A DNA stretch of 64,000 nucleotides from contig CANGBH010000004.1 in NCBI GenBank assembly GCA_947451935.1, positions 20,948-84,947 of the forward strand, written 5' to 3'. The notes beneath the pieces were generated by a model, which was not told where the DNA came from, made no database searches, and saw only the letters and a list, made by a program, of their open reading frames with translations. The DNA is from Chitinophagaceae bacterium (lineage in GTDB: Bacteria > Bacteroidota > Bacteroidia > Chitinophagales > Chitinophagaceae). Made by a program: the position numbers and the translations under genes. Positions 37,818-47,056 of the stretch are shown here, piece by piece (position 1 is the first letter of the stretch; every line of letters starts with the position of its first letter).

Positions 37818-38453
37818 ATGTCCGCTCAAATGTCCATTGAAGCCATAGAAAACCTCTCCTTTTTAGCATTAGGCGACTCCTATACAATAGGCGAAGGCGT
37901 CCACATTCAAGATAGCTTCCCATACCAAACGGCAGACATACTCCGAAACAAAAACATCCATCTAAATTCGCCAATAATCGTTGCTAAAACAGGCTGGACT
38001 ACTAGCGAATTGTTTACAACCATTGAATCAAGAAACTTAAACAATGAATATGATATTGTAACATTATTGATAGGTGTAAATAATCAGTATAGAGGAAAAC
38101 CAATTCAAGAATTTACTGATGAATATGAAATGCTTTTGCAAAAAGCCATATCACTAGCTGGAAATAAAAGAAGTCATGTATTAGCATTAAGCATACCCGA
38201 CTGGAGTGTTACTCCATTTGCAGAGGGGCGAGACAAAAAGAAAATAGCCGATGAAATAAATGGTTTTAATACTATCGTGGAATCTATATCATCTTCATCT
38301 AAAGTGCCATTCATTGACATTACTACGGAATATAGAGCAAGAAGTGTCGACCTCTCTTTTATAGCACAAGACAAACTGCATCCTTCGGGAAAAGAATACC
38401 AAGCATGGTCAGAAAAAATTGCCGAAGCAATAGCAATATCTTACACTAAATAA
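37818..38453 (+). CDS. SGNH/GDSL hydrolase
   Basis: FLALGDSYTIGEG, VTLLIGVNNQYRG, DKLHPSGKEYQAW. Confidence 0.92.
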   Translation: MSAQMSIEAIENLSFLALGDSYTIGEGVHIQDSFPYQTADILRNKNIHLNSPIIVAKTGWTTSELFTTIESRNLNNEYDIVTLLIGVNNQYRGKPIQEFTDEYEMLLQKAISLAGNKRSHVLALSIPDWSVTPFAEGRDKKKIADEINGFNTIVESISSSSKVPFIDITTEYRARSVDLSFIAQDKLHPSGKEYQAWSEKIAEAIAISYTK

Positions 38454-39253
38454 TTGGCCATTTCTAACGCATAGCCTTTTGCTTTTTCTCCTGCTTGCTG
38501 TGCAAAATCAATACCGGTTGATGCATATATAATGTCTCTACTTACATTAACCAATATACCGACATCTTTAGTCATGGCTTTACGAGAGATTTCTTCTAGA
38601 CTACCTCCCTGTGCACCTACTCCAGGCACTAGAAAAAAATGATCTGGTGCAATCTTGCGCAAATGAAGAAACTCATCTGAACGAGTGGCACCAACTACAA
38701 ACATCAGATTTTCAGTTGTCCCCCATGTCGACACTTTACGAATCACTTCTTCATAGAGTCGCTTAGGTTCATCACCTTCAATTGATTTCAATTCAAAATC
38801 CAATGCTCCTGGATTTGAGGTAAGCCCTAATACAATAGCCCATTTATCATTGAATTGTAAAAATGGCTTGACACTATCTTCTCCCATATAAGGAGCAACT
38901 GTAATGGAATCAAAAGGCATGTTTCTCAAAAAAGCAATAGCATATTGAGTAGAGGTATTTCCAATATCACCTCGCTTTGCATCAGCAATTTTGAAATGCG
39001 AAGAAGGAATATAATTTACGGTCTTCTCTAATGATGCCCATCCTTTCAACCCCTGTGCTTCATAAAACGCAGTATTGACTTTATAGGAAACACAATAAGG
39101 TAATGTAGCGTCAATAATGGCTTTATTGAAAGCGAAAACAGGATCTTCTTCCTCTTTAAGGTGAGCTGGTATTTTTTCTATATCAGTATCTAATCCTACA
39201 CACAGATAAGAATTAACTTCTCTAATCCGCTCTATTAACTTAGCTCTATTCAT
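38441..39253 (-). CDS. pyrF: Orotidine 5'-phosphate decarboxylase
   Basis: YLCVGLDTDIEKIP, FKIADAKRGDIGNTS, FLVPGVGAQGGSLEEI. Confidence 0.94.
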   Translation of the reverse strand: MNRAKLIERIREVNSYLCVGLDTDIEKIPAHLKEEEDPVFAFNKAIIDATLPYCVSYKVNTAFYEAQGLKGWASLEKTVNYIPSSHFKIADAKRGDIGNTSTQYAIAFLRNMPFDSITVAPYMGEDSVKPFLQFNDKWAIVLGLTSNPGALDFELKSIEGDEPKRLYEEVIRKVSTWGTTENLMFVVGATRSDEFLHLRKIAPDHFFLVPGVGAQGGSLEEISRKAMTKDVGILVNVSRDIIYASTGIDFAQQAGEKAKGYALEMANYLV

Positions 39254-39264
39254 TGAAAATATAA

Positions 39265-40554
39265 TTATGGTTTTACGTAATGTCCGTTTAAAACAAGTTG
39301 AAGGGTTTCACAAAAATCCCAAATTTCTGTAAATGTATTATAAAGTGGAACAGGAGCCAACCTAATCACATTAGGCTCTCTCCAGTCAAGCATAAATCCT
39401 GCCTTAATCAATTCATCAAATACCTCTTTCCCGGCACGAGAAAAAAGTAATGAAATTTGACATCCAGCTCCTTCAGGAGTTATACAAGTTAACATTGATC
39501 CCGCCTCACTTTTCAGAATATCTGAAAGTAAAAAACTCATCCATTCTCGCATCGATTTTTGCTTTTCTACCACCATTCCCCATCCTGCTTTTTCGAAAAT
39601 AGAAAGTGATGCCTCTAAGCAAGCATAGAGAATTAATGAAGGGGTACTAAGCTGCCAGCCTGTTGCATCACCTTCTGCCTGAAATGAGTGATGCATCTGA
39701 AAACGATCTTCCTTTTTGTAACCCCACCATCCAGCAAATCGTTTTATAGATTCATCAGTGTGATATCTTTCATGAATGTAGACACCCCCAACAGCGCCGG
39801 GTCCTGCATTAAGGTATTTGTAGGAACACCAACATGCAAAATCAAGATCCCAATCATGTAACTGAAGAGAAATATTCCCGATGGCATGGGCAAGATCAAA
39901 ACCAACTAACGCTCCAACCTGCTTAGCTGCAGAAGCTATCCTTTTCATATCGAATACATACCCCGAATAATAATTTACTCCACCTATAAACACCAACGCT
40001 ATCTCGTCTGCATTGTCCTTTATTGCTTTTATAACATCATCATCAGTGATGGGCCGTTGTTGACTTAACGGTTCAACCTCTATCAAAATAGATGTTGGAT
40101 CTTCCCCTAAAAAGGAAATAAAGGAAGACAATGCATAGTAGTCGCTAGGAAATGCTTTTGACTCAATCAGGATTTTTTTTCGCTTCCCAGAAGGACTGTA
40201 AAAACTACCCAACATCAAATGGATATTCACAGTAAGCTGATTCATGATGCTAATCTCGTTTGACTTTGCTCCAGCGAGTATAGACATCTGATCAACAAGC
40301 AGTGCATGTTGATGAATCCATGGGGCTTCTCCATCGAAAAAAGACTCTACACCATTCGAAGCCCATTGATTAAGCACTTTATTAATATGCTGTTGAGCTA
40401 CTTTAGGCTGCAAACCCAAAGAATTACCAAGAAAATATATTTTAGGACTATCAATTTCCATTCCTGGAATCAAAAACTCATCTCTAAACAACCTCAACGG
40501 ATCTTGTTTGTCGAGTTCCTCTGCAAATGACTTTGTTTTTTGAAATCGCTTCAT
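39265..40554 (-). CDS. kynU: Kynureninase
   Basis: YFLGNSLGLQPKVAQ, VGFDLAHAIGNISLQLHDWDLDFACWCSYKYLNAGPGAVGG. Confidence 0.95.
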   Translation of the reverse strand: MKRFQKTKSFAEELDKQDPLRLFRDEFLIPGMEIDSPKIYFLGNSLGLQPKVAQQHINKVLNQWASNGVESFFDGEAPWIHQHALLVDQMSILAGAKSNEISIMNQLTVNIHLMLGSFYSPSGKRKKILIESKAFPSDYYALSSFISFLGEDPTSILIEVEPLSQQRPITDDDVIKAIKDNADEIALVFIGGVNYYSGYVFDMKRIASAAKQVGALVGFDLAHAIGNISLQLHDWDLDFACWCSYKYLNAGPGAVGGVYIHERYHTDESIKRFAGWWGYKKEDRFQMHHSFQAEGDATGWQLSTPSLILYACLEASLSIFEKAGWGMVVEKQKSMREWMSFLLSDILKSEAGSMLTCITPEGAGCQISLLFSRAGKEVFDELIKAGFMLDWREPNVIRLAPVPLYNTFTEIWDFCETLQLVLNGHYVKP

Positions 40555-40556
40555 AA

Positions 40557-41342
40557 TTAAATTGTGCCAGTTCTTCCACCATCAACCGGCATACTTATTC
40601 CATTTACATATGAAGCCGCAGGTGAAGCCAAAAATGCCGCTACAGCTGCAATCTCAACAGGTGCACCAAAACGCTTTGTTGGCACTGAAGATACCATCCG
40701 TTGATGCATTTGTGACTTATCTACTTTAGCGTTTGCAGCGAAATGAGTTATCACTTCATCCAGCCTAGAGGTATCTATAAAACCAGGTAAAAGGCTATTT
40801 ACGGTGATGCCAAATGGCGCCAACTCATTCGACATCGTTTTACTCCAGGAGGCAACAGCTGCGCGTATTGTATTAGAAACACCAAGGTTGTCTAGCGGAA
40901 TTCGTACGCTAGTGGAAATAATATTAATAATTCTCCCAAATCCATTTTTTTTCATTGCAGGAACTACATGTTGCACGAGCAACTGATTACATAAAACATG
41001 CTGCTTAAAAGCCGACTCAAATTCAACTAACCCCGCATCCAATATCAAACCAGGTGTTGGTCCACCCGTATTATTAATCAAAATATCAATATCCGTTTTT
41101 TGAGTAATCGATTGAATGAGCCCTTCAAGTTCAGTCAGGTTAGTAAAATCAATAGAATAATATTGATGTCTTTGCCCTGCATCATGCGAAAGTTCGCTTA
41201 CTGTTTTTTCTAATGCAGCTGAATTTCTCGACAACAATATACAGGTTGCCCCTAATAAAGAAAGCTCGATGGCAATGGCTTTTCCAATTCCCTGTGAACT
41301 TCCAGAAACAAGTGCAGTTTTTCCTACAAGAGACAAATTCAT
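40557..41342 (-). CDS. SDR family oxidoreductase
   Basis: ALVSGSSQGIGKAIAIEL, INNTGGP, ITVNSLLPGFIDT, YVNGISMPVDGG. Confidence 0.9.
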   Translation of the reverse strand: MNLSLVGKTALVSGSSQGIGKAIAIELSLLGATCILLSRNSAALEKTVSELSHDAGQRHQYYSIDFTNLTELEGLIQSITQKTDIDILINNTGGPTPGLILDAGLVEFESAFKQHVLCNQLLVQHVVPAMKKNGFGRIINIISTSVRIPLDNLGVSNTIRAAVASWSKTMSNELAPFGITVNSLLPGFIDTSRLDEVITHFAANAKVDKSQMHQRMVSSVPTKRFGAPVEIAAVAAFLASPAASYVNGISMPVDGGRTGTI

Positions 41343-41357
41343 GCTAAACGTTTAAAA

Positions 41358-42650
41358 CTAATCCATTTCACTTTTGATCTGATCAGAAATCACAACAAGT
41401 ACTTTATCAATACGATGGCTATCCATGTCGATGATTTCAAATGAAAATCCTTTCCATTCAAACTTATCACCAGTAGATGGTATGCGTTCTAAGGTATGCA
41501 ATATGAATCCTGCTAGTGTATCAAACTCTTGTTCCCCTTCATTCATCCAATCAGCCTTTTCGAATCGAGTAAGGAAATCGTAGAATGGTATTTGTGCATC
41601 AACTAAATATGAGCCATCTTCTCTAGCAATAATTTCATAATCTTGAAGATCATGCTGGGGCAAGTCGCCAACGATGGCTTCCAACAAATCATTCAATGTT
41701 ACCAACCCTAGTAGTGAACCGTATTCATCCACAACAAAGCTAGTATGGATTTTTGTTTGTTTAAATTTTTCTAGCAGTTGATAAGGACTGATATTTTCAG
41801 GAACGAACAAGGGCGTTTTCATAACATCTTTAAATAGCACATCATCTGGCGTTACGTACATGTCTTTAACAGAAACAATCCCTTTTACATTATCAATATC
41901 CTTGTCACAAATAGGATATACCGAATGTGGCTCCTTTAGTATCTTTTCGCGAATTTGATTTTCATTGTCATTTACATCAAACCAAATAACATCACTACGA
42001 TGGGTCATTAATGAAGTAATGTTTCGATCACCTAAATGGAATACACGTTGAATAATCTCATGTTCAGCATCTTCAATAGCGCCTTGCTCACTTCCTTCTG
42101 TGATTATTGCCTTGATTTCTTCCTCGGTAACTTGATCCTCCCCAACACGAACACGAAACAATTTCATTATAAATGTTGTGGTATTCGTAAGCAACCAAAC
42201 AAACGGATGAACAACTAATGCTATCAAACGCATTGGCGCAGCCACATTTTTAGCAATTTTTTCAGGACTAGTCATGCCTAAGCGCTTTGGCACCAATTCA
42301 CCAAAAACGAGCGAGAAGAAGGTGATGATAACAACCACAACAGCAGTTGCCAAGCCTAAGCTATATTTAGCCAACAAGGGTATTGTTGAAAAATAAATAG
42401 AAACATCGTCTACGATTTTATCACCACTAAAAATACCAGTAAGGATACCGATAGTCGTAATTCCAATTTGTATAGTAGACAAAAACGAATCAGGCTTTTG
42501 TGCCAATAATAGTGCCTGCTTAGCCCGTAAGTCACCTTTATTGGCTTGTGCCTCCAATCTAGCTTTTCGTGCTGAAACCAATGCGATTTCAGTCATTGAA
42601 AAAAAGCCATTAATTAGAATAAGACAGAATAAGATTAAAATTTCGTTCAT
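41358..42650 (-). CDS. CNNM/CorC-like CBS-domain transporter (hemolysin family)
   Basis: DUF21 N-terminus (MNEILILFCLILINGFFSMTEIALVSARKARLEA), CBS pair, CorC_HlyC C-terminus; start trimmed to MNEI. Confidence 0.92.
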   Translation of the reverse strand: MNEILILFCLILINGFFSMTEIALVSARKARLEAQANKGDLRAKQALLLAQKPDSFLSTIQIGITTIGILTGIFSGDKIVDDVSIYFSTIPLLAKYSLGLATAVVVVIITFFSLVFGELVPKRLGMTSPEKIAKNVAAPMRLIALVVHPFVWLLTNTTTFIMKLFRVRVGEDQVTEEEIKAIITEGSEQGAIEDAEHEIIQRVFHLGDRNITSLMTHRSDVIWFDVNDNENQIREKILKEPHSVYPICDKDIDNVKGIVSVKDMYVTPDDVLFKDVMKTPLFVPENISPYQLLEKFKQTKIHTSFVVDEYGSLLGLVTLNDLLEAIVGDLPQHDLQDYEIIAREDGSYLVDAQIPFYDFLTRFEKADWMNEGEQEFDTLAGFILHTLERIPSTGDKFEWKGFSFEIIDMDSHRIDKVLVVISDQIKSEMD

Positions 42651-43255
42651 ACAGTATAATGGTGTAAAGATAAGCTCTGTTGGGCTATTCGTGCTGCAAT
42701 CCATCCAAAACCACATCCCAAAAGTCCCCCGCACACCACATCAGACGGATAATGCACCCCTACATAGACCTGTGAAAATGAAATAAACGCTGCCCAAATG
42801 AACAAAAGGGAGAAATACGAAGAGAATCTCCTAAATGTAATATAGACATATGTTGCAAACGCAAAATGATTCATTGCATGGGAAGAAGTGAAACTCCCAT
42901 TTGCTCCACAATATTTAGCCAATACATTTATATGATACATCATATAGGGGTCTCTACATGGCCTAGGTCTATTAAAATAGCTTTTGATAAAAAAACTACT
43001 GATTAAATCTGAAATGGAAATAAGGGTTATACCTCCAAGTATCCACCACCATGCTGTTTTGCCTAGTTGCATAAAAGCAAATACTATAATGAAAACATAT
43101 AAGGGGACATGAAAAATTGACTCTCGCATAAAAAGTGTCAATACATCAAGTAAAGGAGAAGAAAGGTCTTTATTAACCCATACCATCAAGCGGTAATCAA
43201 CTTGCAAAATTTTATCAAATAATGAAGTTGGCGCTGACTGCAAAAGACATAACAT
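42647..43255 (-). CDS. PAP2-family phosphatase
   Basis: KSYFNRPRPC, GSFTSSHAMNHFAFA, SQVYVGVHYPSDVVCG. Confidence 0.9.
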   Translation of the reverse strand: MLCLLQSAPTSLFDKILQVDYRLMVWVNKDLSSPLLDVLTLFMRESIFHVPLYVFIIVFAFMQLGKTAWWWILGGITLISISDLISSFFIKSYFNRPRPCRDPYMMYHINVLAKYCGANGSFTSSHAMNHFAFATYVYITFRRFSSYFSLLFIWAAFISFSQVYVGVHYPSDVVCGGLLGCGFGWIAARIAQQSLSLHHYTV

Positions 43256-43399
43256 AGTACAAAAATAAGAAGTATTTAAGCAGATAGTTGGCAAAGAAAT
43301 ATATCAATCAGTAATATACTTGGTTTTATAACACTAATGCCCAATTTAATCGATGAAACCATGTTTTTTTTGTAAATTTGACCACCTAAAAACTCACCT

Positions 43400-44782
43400 G
43401 TGGCATTGATTAAAAGCATATCTGGAATTAGAGGAACAATTGGAGGAAAACCTGGCGAATCGCTTTCGCCATTGGATGTTGTCTTGTACACTTCAGCCTT
43501 TGGAAGAAGCATCATCACATCAAAAAATAAAAAAGTAGTAGTTGGCAGGGACGGTAGAATTAGTGGGCCCATGATTGCTCAACTTGTCAGCCAAACTCTT
43601 GTATCAATTGGAGCAGAAGTTATTGATCTTGGACTTTCAACGACACCAACAGTTGAATTTGCTGTAACCGCAGAAAATGCAGCAGGAGGAATTATCATTA
43701 CAGCGAGCCACAATCCTAAAGAATGGAATGCATTAAAATTACTCAATGAAAAAGGTGAGTTTATTAGTGCCGCGGATGGAGCTAAAATTTTAGCTGATGC
43801 AGAACAAGGAAATTTACATTTTGAAACAGTTGACAATCTAGGATCAATTACATACAACGACTCTTACATTGAAAAACACATTGAGGCAATCCTTCAATAC
43901 GAACTCGTAAACAAAAAAAGTATCGCTGAAAAAAAATTGAAGGTTGTTGTTGATGTCATTAATAGTACAGGTGCAATTTTTGTACCGGCATTGCTTAATA
44001 AATTAGGGATACCAGATACACATATTATTCTCCTAAATGGAGAAGTGAATGGAAAGTTTGCGCATAATCCAGAGCCACTTCCTCAACACCTAGGTCAATT
44101 GAGCGCTGCTGTAATCAGCCATAAAGCAGATATTGGCATTTCAGTAGATCCCGACGTAGATCGATTGGTCCTCGTTTGTGAAGATGGTTCAATGTTTGGC
44201 GAAGAGTATACGCTTGTAGCTGTAGCTGATTATGTATTGAGCAAACGAAAAGGAAATACGGTTAGCAACCTCTCTTCCTCAAAAGCATTAAAAGACATTA
44301 CAGAAAAGCACCAAGGTCAATACTACCCGGCTGCAGTAGGAGAAGTAAATGTTGTTGCCAAAATGAAAGAAGTAAATGCTGTGATTGGTGGCGAAGGCAA
44401 TGGTGGAATCATCGTGCCCGACTTTCACTATGGCAGGGATGCATTAATAGGCATCGCGTTAATCCTTTCACACCTAGCTGAATCAAAGAAAAGCCTCAAG
44501 CAATTAAGAAATAGCTACCCAGACTATTACATCAGTAAGAATAAAATTGAATTGAATGTTGGAGTAGACCTACAAGCCGTGTTTAACCAACTTAAAACAA
44601 AGTACAAATCAAATCCTATCAATACAATCGATGGGTTGCGTATTGAATTTGACAACGATTGGGTTCACCTCAGAGCAAGCAACACAGAACCTATCATACG
44701 AATCTATGCTGAGAGTAATTTTGAGAGGACTGCCGACAATATTGCAAATAGGCTAATCAAAGACATTCAAGAATTCTGTTAA
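43400..44782 (+). CDS. glmM: Phosphoglucosamine mutase / phosphohexomutase
   Basis: SGIRGTIGG, VVGRDGRISG, GGIIITASHNPKEWNALK, VDPDVDRLVLV, GGEGNGGII; GTG start. Confidence 0.9.
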   Translation: MALIKSISGIRGTIGGKPGESLSPLDVVLYTSAFGRSIITSKNKKVVVGRDGRISGPMIAQLVSQTLVSIGAEVIDLGLSTTPTVEFAVTAENAAGGIIITASHNPKEWNALKLLNEKGEFISAADGAKILADAEQGNLHFETVDNLGSITYNDSYIEKHIEAILQYELVNKKSIAEKKLKVVVDVINSTGAIFVPALLNKLGIPDTHIILLNGEVNGKFAHNPEPLPQHLGQLSAAVISHKADIGISVDPDVDRLVLVCEDGSMFGEEYTLVAVADYVLSKRKGNTVSNLSSSKALKDITEKHQGQYYPAAVGEVNVVAKMKEVNAVIGGEGNGGIIVPDFHYGRDALIGIALILSHLAESKKSLKQLRNSYPDYYISKNKIELNVGVDLQAVFNQLKTKYKSNPINTIDGLRIEFDNDWVHLRASNTEPIIRIYAESNFERTADNIANRLIKDIQEFC

Positions 44783-44824
44783 GCCATAATTAGTATATTT
44801 GCAGCTCACGGAAGGCAATCGATT

Positions 44825-45952
44825 ATGGCGTCTAGAATATACTTTGATAACGCAGCTACTACAGCGATAGACCCCATTGTACTTGAGGCAATGATGCCTT
44901 TTTTAACCAATCATTTTGGCAATCCCTCCTCCATCTACTCTTATGGAAGGGAAACAAGAAACGCAATAGAAAAATCCAGAAAATCAGTTGCTGAAATATT
45001 ATCTGCACATCCTTCAGAAATTTTTTTTACTAGCGGAGGTACCGAGAGTAGTAATACAGCTATCAATGCAGCAATAAGAGACTTGGGCTGCACTAGAATA
45101 ATTACGTCTAAAATTGAACATCACGCTACACTACACACCTGTGTTTTTTTAGCCCATAAATACAATATTCCCATTGAATATGTTTCGCTTTTACCTGATG
45201 GTCATATTGACTTAATCGACCTGGAAAAAAAACTAACCGGTAGTAATAAAAAAACATTAATAAGCTTAATGCATGCCAATAATGAAATTGGTAACATTAC
45301 AGACATAGATCAAGTTGGACAACTTGCAAAAAAGCACCATGCTGTCTTTCATGCTGACACAGTTCAAACTGTAGGACATTTTCCAATTAACCTTAATAAA
45401 ACACAGGTGGATTTTATCACTGGATCTGCTCATAAATTTCATGGTCCAAAAGGAGTCGGAATATTATACATCAATTCGTCGACTCAAATCCCTCCACTGA
45501 TTCATGGAGGTGGGCAAGAGAGAAATATGCGGGCAGGAACAGAAAACATTTATGGCATTGTTGGATTTGCCAAGGCACTTGAATTAGCTACAACTAATCA
45601 TCAAACAGATCGCAACTATATAGCAAGCATAAAATCATACCTTCAAGATTCATTAATAGAAAAAGTTAGCGGCCTCACATTCAACGGAGATCAAGCTGGT
45701 AATTCCTTATACACTGTGCTGAATGTAGGCTTCCCTAAAAATGAAAAATCAGAAATGCTTCTATTAAACCTTGATGTAAATCATATTTGTGTATCAGGAG
45801 GAAGTGCCTGCAGCAGTGGCGCTGATCAAGGATCTCATGTTATTCAAGCAATTGGAAACAACGAAAAAATGAATGTTCGTTTTTCATTCAGCAAGTTGAA
45901 CACAAAAGAGGAAGTAGACGTCCTAATGAATTTATTAATAGGCCTTGTGTAA
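44825..45952 (+). CDS. Cysteine desulfurase (NifS/IscS family)
   Basis: YFDNAATTAIDP, TSGGTESSNTAI, HADTVQTVGHFPI, GSAHKFHGPKG, SGGSACSSGAD. Confidence 0.95.
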   Translation: MASRIYFDNAATTAIDPIVLEAMMPFLTNHFGNPSSIYSYGRETRNAIEKSRKSVAEILSAHPSEIFFTSGGTESSNTAINAAIRDLGCTRIITSKIEHHATLHTCVFLAHKYNIPIEYVSLLPDGHIDLIDLEKKLTGSNKKTLISLMHANNEIGNITDIDQVGQLAKKHHAVFHADTVQTVGHFPINLNKTQVDFITGSAHKFHGPKGVGILYINSSTQIPPLIHGGGQERNMRAGTENIYGIVGFAKALELATTNHQTDRNYIASIKSYLQDSLIEKVSGLTFNGDQAGNSLYTVLNVGFPKNEKSEMLLLNLDVNHICVSGGSACSSGADQGSHVIQAIGNNEKMNVRFSFSKLNTKEEVDVLMNLLIGLV

Positions 45953-46009
45953 GCACCCTTTTAGTTTTATTATCTCAATTATTTTAACTCATTTTAAACG
46001 AACAGCATC

Positions 46010-47050
46010 ATGACATACAAAGTCAATCAGAAAACCTTACGCATAACATTTCAATCATTTTTCATCCTACTTTTCATCAACCTATTTTTGGTTAACGAAA
46101 TAAATGCACAAGACAATACATGGGCCGAAAAACTTGGATTTCCGAAGGGTAAAAGAATTGTAATCCTACATGTTGATGATGTAGGAATGAGTGTTGAATC
46201 AAATGAAGGAGCAATTCAAAGTATGACCAACGGAGTTGCAAACTCTTGCTCCATCATGATGCCTTGCCCTTGGGTATCCGGCTACTTCCACTTTTTGAAA
46301 GATAATCCCGAAACAGACGCAGGTCTGCATTTAACCTTAACATCTGAATGGAATGACTATCGTTGGGGGCCACTCAGTGGTAAAAAAAATGTTCCAGGCT
46401 TAGTAGATTCAGAAGGTGCCCTATGGGGAACAGTAGAAGAGGTTGTTGAGCATGCCTCCCCAGATGAAGTAGAACAAGAGATAAAAGCTCAAATAGATCG
46501 ATGCCTTACCATGGGATTTACACCAACGCATTTAGATTCACACATGGGTACGCTGTTTGCTACCCATGCATTTATCCAACGTTATGTAAAAGTTGGAATT
46601 GAATACAGTATACCCATCATGTTTCCCGCAGGACATAATACACTCATAGCAGAAGAATTAAAATCAACTGCAGCAGATATGAAGATGGCAAAGGAAGTGG
46701 GGATAGCCCTTTGGAATGCAGGCCTTCCTGTTATAGATGACCTTCATAACACTAGTTATTCGTTGAAATTACCCAATGGAGCAAAGCCTACTACTGATAA
46801 CATTAGAAAAAGTAAGACTGCCTTTTACATCAATGCACTCAAAGAGGTTAAGCCAGGCATCACCTACATGATCATGCATTGCAATACTCCGTCTGAACAT
46901 TTTGGAAAAATTTCAGGATCTGGACAAACGAGAACAGGTGATTACCTTGCTATGACGGATCCTAAACTTAGAAAATTCATTGCAGACGAAGGCATCATTC
47001 TTACAACCATGAAAGAACTGATGGAAAGAAGAAAAAAAATCAAGAACTAA
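46010..47050 (+). CDS. ChbG/YdjC-like carbohydrate deacetylase, secreted
   Basis: ILHVDDVGMSVESNEG, DAGLHLTLTSEW, PTHLDSHMGT. Confidence 0.9.
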   Translation: MTYKVNQKTLRITFQSFFILLFINLFLVNEINAQDNTWAEKLGFPKGKRIVILHVDDVGMSVESNEGAIQSMTNGVANSCSIMMPCPWVSGYFHFLKDNPETDAGLHLTLTSEWNDYRWGPLSGKKNVPGLVDSEGALWGTVEEVVEHASPDEVEQEIKAQIDRCLTMGFTPTHLDSHMGTLFATHAFIQRYVKVGIEYSIPIMFPAGHNTLIAEELKSTAADMKMAKEVGIALWNAGLPVIDDLHNTSYSLKLPNGAKPTTDNIRKSKTAFYINALKEVKPGITYMIMHCNTPSEHFGKISGSGQTRTGDYLAMTDPKLRKFIADEGIILTTMKELMERRKKIKN

Positions 47051-47056
47051 ATTGAG

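Noticed and set aside
39265-41342. kynU plus SDR as a specialised kynurenine-pathway cluster
   Set aside because: No tryptophan dioxygenase, kynurenine monooxygenase or formamidase in the window; adjacency alone is weak.
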